NCBI GenBank assembly: GCA_946402065.1
Contig: CAMIVR010000053.1
Location: 1-32,646, forward strand
Length of the DNA stretch: 32,646 nucleotides
From: an uncultured Brevibacillus sp.
Lineage (GTDB): Bacteria > Bacillota > Bacilli > Brevibacillales > Brevibacillaceae
Reading direction: 5' to 3'
How positions within the stretch are numbered: the first letter of the stretch is position 1; each line of letters starts with the position of its first letter. Position numbers and translations under genes: made by a program. A model generated the notes under the pieces. It made no database searches. It had not been told where the DNA came from and worked only from the letters and a program-made list of their open reading frames with translations. Positions 30,276 to 32,646 of the stretch are shown piece after piece.

Positions 30276-32646
30276 ACCTATCAAAGTTCTCCATTAAACG
30301 GCCTGTGACGATCTTTATGATGATCGTTGCCCTGCTGATTTTCGGCTTCGTCACGCTGCCCAAGCTGGCTGTCGAGCTGATGCCTGAAATGAACCTGCCG
30401 GTGGCACTGGTCGTTACCTCAGTCGATGGGGGAACCACGGGAGAAGTTGAAAAGCTCGTAACAAAACCGATAGAAGAAGCCCTGGCGACAGTCGCCAATG
30501 TGGATACGATCAGCTCCAATTCGACGGAAGGCGCTTCACAGGTCATCGTCCAGTTTAACTGGGGCATTGACATGGACCAGGCTACGCTGAACATGCGCGA
30601 TAAAATCGACCAGGTCCGCGGCGCCCTGCCGGATTCTGCACATGCACCGCGTATTTTGCGACTGGATCCAAACAGTCAACCGATTTTGACGCTGTCGATG
30701 ACCGGTGATGATGATGTCATCAAGCTGAAAGCGATCGCCGACAAACTCGTCAAGCCGCGTCTGGAGCGGATTGACGGTGTAGCTTCTGTCAGCGTGTCCG
30801 GTGGGGAGGACCGGGTTGTGGAAGTGATCCTCGATCCCGACCGGATGTCTGCCTACGGCCTGAGCATCGATCAGGTGCAGCAAGCACTGATGTCGACCAA
30901 CGTCTCCGGCGCTGCCGGTACTGTCCGCCAAGGCGATGGCAAAATCAGCCTGCGCGTACAGGGGGAGTTCCAGGATGTCAAGGCGATCGGCGATACCGAG
31001 ATTCGCGTCGGCACGGGAACGATTCTGCTGAAAAACATCGCTGCGGTAAACGATACGTATAAAGAAATTACGCAAAAAGCCTACCTCGACGGAAAGCCGA
31101 GCGTTGGCTTGAACGTGCTCAAATCACCCGGCGGGAATACGATCAATGTCGCCGACCAGGCGAAAAAAGAGATCAAGGCGCTGGAAAAAGAACTGCCGAA
31201 AAACGTCAAATTGACGATGATTATGGACGCTTCGGTGTTTATTAAAGATTCGATCTATTCAATGGGAGAGCACGCCCTGTTCGGTGGTATTTTCTCCATT
31301 CTCATCCTGCTGTTCTTCTTGAACAGCGCACGTTCTACGATCATTGTTTCCATTGTTATCCCGATTTCGATTATTGCCACATTCTCCTTGATGTACTTCT
31401 CGGGTCAGACGATCAACCTGATTTCACTCAGCGGTTTGACGCTCGGTCTGGGCTCGTTGGTAGACTTTGCCGTCGTGTTGATCGAGAATATTTTCCGCCA
31501 TCGCGAAGAAGGCAAGGGCATGGTCGAAGCGGCTCGCGTCGGTTCGCGCGAAGTCGGTACAGCCGTCATGGCGTCGGCATTGGCGCAGATTTGCGTATTC
31601 TTGCCAATCGTCTTCGTTGAAGGGATCGCCAAGGAAATCTTCGGTCCGCTGGCCTTGACGGTTGTGTTCTCCCACATCGCGGCTCTGCTCGTATCCTTGA
31701 CGCTCGTTCCGATGCTCAGCTCCAGATGGCTGAAGCGCATTCCGGACACATCGCTTTACGAGGGCAAAGGAGCGTACAAAGGTGTGAATCCGTTGGTCTG
31801 GTTCAACATCGGCTTCCAAAAGCTGACCAGATTTTACGCACGGATTCTGAAGTGGTCGATCGGTCACCGCAAAACCGTTTTTGCTTCGACAATCGTCCTG
31901 TTCGTTCTTGCCATCTTCTGCATGGGCATGGTGGGGGCTGAATTTATCCCGTCGATGGACCAGGGGAAAGTGACGATCAGTATCAAAATGCCGAGCGGCA
32001 CAATGCTGAAGGAAACGGAAAAAGTCGTTGCTGAAGTAGAAAAGACTGTCAAACAAATACCGGAGTTAAAGCAGCTCTCGACATCAGTGGGGACGTCTGG
32101 CGGATTCTTGTCGGTGAACAGCGGCAATAAAGCCCAGTTGGACCTGGATCTGGGGCCTAAAGACAAACGCGTCCGTTCGACCGATCAAATCATGGAAGAA
32201 CTGCGCACCAAGCTCAGCGTGATTCCCGGAGCGGACATCGTCGTCAAAGCGTTCGACCAATCCGGCGGAACTGGCGGCTCTGCCCTGCAAATCAGTCTCC
32301 GCGGCGATGATCTGGCTGTCCTGGAAGATATCAGCAGCATTATTTTGGAAGAAGTCAAGCATGTTGAGGGTACGCGAAACGTCACTTCATCGCTCGAGGA
32401 GAAGCAGCAAGAGCTGCAGATCGTCGTCGACCAGCAAAAAGCCGCCTATTACGGCGTAACCAGTACACAGGTTTTGTCCAACGTGCGCACGGCGTTCCAG
32501 GGAACGAAAGTGACCAACTACCGCACGGGCGATGATGAGATCGATGTTCAATTGATGCTTCCGAAAATCTATAAAGAAGAAATCACTTATCTGGAACAGC
32601 TTCGCATTCCGACCGGAAACGGCTCGCAAATCGCGCTCTCGTCGGT
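30272..32646 (+). CDS. RND efflux transporter, AcrB/SwrC-like (3' end outside window)
   Basis: The first 791 residues of a large inner-membrane RND permease are visible, of about 1,000 or more expected. The N-terminus MNLSKFSIKRPVTIFMMIVA is the first membrane helix; KPIEEALATVANVDTISSNS and the porter subdomains follow. Helices 2-6 start near residue 330 (ALFGGIFSILILLFFLNSAR), and helix 4 carries GSLVDFAVVLIENIFRHRE with Asp398 in the proton relay. AcrB has two Asp here; this protein has Asp398 then Phe399. In Gram-positives such pumps act without an outer-membrane channel, for example SwrC exporting surfactin-like lipopeptides in B. subtilis. The start overlaps the marR stop by four bases. 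The 3' end and any partner genes lie beyond the window. Confidence 0.94.
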   Translation, partial: MNLSKFSIKRPVTIFMMIVALLIFGFVTLPKLAVELMPEMNLPVALVVTSVDGGTTGEVEKLVTKPIEEALATVANVDTISSNSTEGASQVIVQFNWGIDMDQATLNMRDKIDQVRGALPDSAHAPRILRLDPNSQPILTLSMTGDDDVIKLKAIADKLVKPRLERIDGVASVSVSGGEDRVVEVILDPDRMSAYGLSIDQVQQALMSTNVSGAAGTVRQGDGKISLRVQGEFQDVKAIGDTEIRVGTGTILLKNIAAVNDTYKEITQKAYLDGKPSVGLNVLKSPGGNTINVADQAKKEIKALEKELPKNVKLTMIMDASVFIKDSIYSMGEHALFGGIFSILILLFFLNSARSTIIVSIVIPISIIATFSLMYFSGQTINLISLSGLTLGLGSLVDFAVVLIENIFRHREEGKGMVEAARVGSREVGTAVMASALAQICVFLPIVFVEGIAKEIFGPLALTVVFSHIAALLVSLTLVPMLSSRWLKRIPDTSLYEGKGAYKGVNPLVWFNIGFQKLTRFYARILKWSIGHRKTVFASTIVLFVLAIFCMGMVGAEFIPSMDQGKVTISIKMPSGTMLKETEKVVAEVEKTVKQIPELKQLSTSVGTSGGFLSVNSGNKAQLDLDLGPKDKRVRSTDQIMEELRTKLSVIPGADIVVKAFDQSGGTGGSALQISLRGDDLAVLEDISSIILEEVKHVEGTRNVTSSLEEKQQELQIVVDQQKAAYYGVTSTQVLSNVRTAFQGTKVTNYRTGDDEIDVQLMLPKIYKEEITYLEQLRIPTGNGSQIALSS

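Overview
This window looks like chromosomal DNA from a spore-forming, low-to-moderate GC Gram-positive of the Bacillales, most like Brevibacillus or a close relative. The evidence is strong AGGAGG-type ribosome binding sites, a membrane-less FtsK/SpoIIIE homologue of the SftA type, a class A PBP with a C-terminal FN3-like and Gly/Asn-rich tail, a GerAB-type germinant-receptor remnant, a fused PabB-PabC and a fused MoaD-MoaE. The genus is inferred from protein style, not from a marker gene.

Layout. 1-326 is the leader-distal end of a CRISPR array, with four good 30-bp repeats and one decayed terminal repeat; its leader and any cas genes would lie left of the window. 471-6751 holds envelope genes: an exported YcdB-like protein, an S66 LD-carboxypeptidase (minus strand), a small membrane protein, the class A PBP and a small unknown protein. 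6804-8267 is a membrane-anchored L,D-transpeptidase with a cytoplasmic TPR-like segment. 8280-8790 is a scarred stretch with a tRNA D-arm-like fragment and an AAA ATPase gene that has lost its middle. 8806-14781 holds trmB, an alpha/beta hydrolase, ilvD, a broken GerAB-type gene, a hotdog thioesterase, an unknown gene and an inositol-monophosphatase-family gene. 14841-20687 holds a lipoprotein, sftA with a small downstream partner, and an IclR regulator. 20812-25800 holds pabBC, a VanZ remnant and aconitase. 26193-27592 holds divergent moaD-moaE (fused) and moaC. 27844-29570 is a two-component system, and 29814 to the window end is a MarR regulator translationally coupled to an RND efflux pump that runs off the right edge.

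How genes connect. Most units are single genes or short operons closed by clear hairpin terminators. The best regulatory signals are (i) a near-identical 17-bp palindromic element just downstream of the -10 of both the iclR-type gene and acnA, suggesting that the IclR protein controls itself and aconitase, and (ii) an 11-bp-arm palindrome centred on the -35 of the marR-RND operon, suggesting autorepression. Cell-wall functions recur: PBP1A-type synthase, L,D-transpeptidase and LD-carboxypeptidase. Three pseudogenes (AAA ATPase, GerAB-type, VanZ) show ongoing gene loss. I saw no clearly new multi-gene defence or mobile system in this window; the items most worth following up are the shared IclR/acnA operator, the MoaD-MoaE fusion and the MarR-RND promoter architecture.
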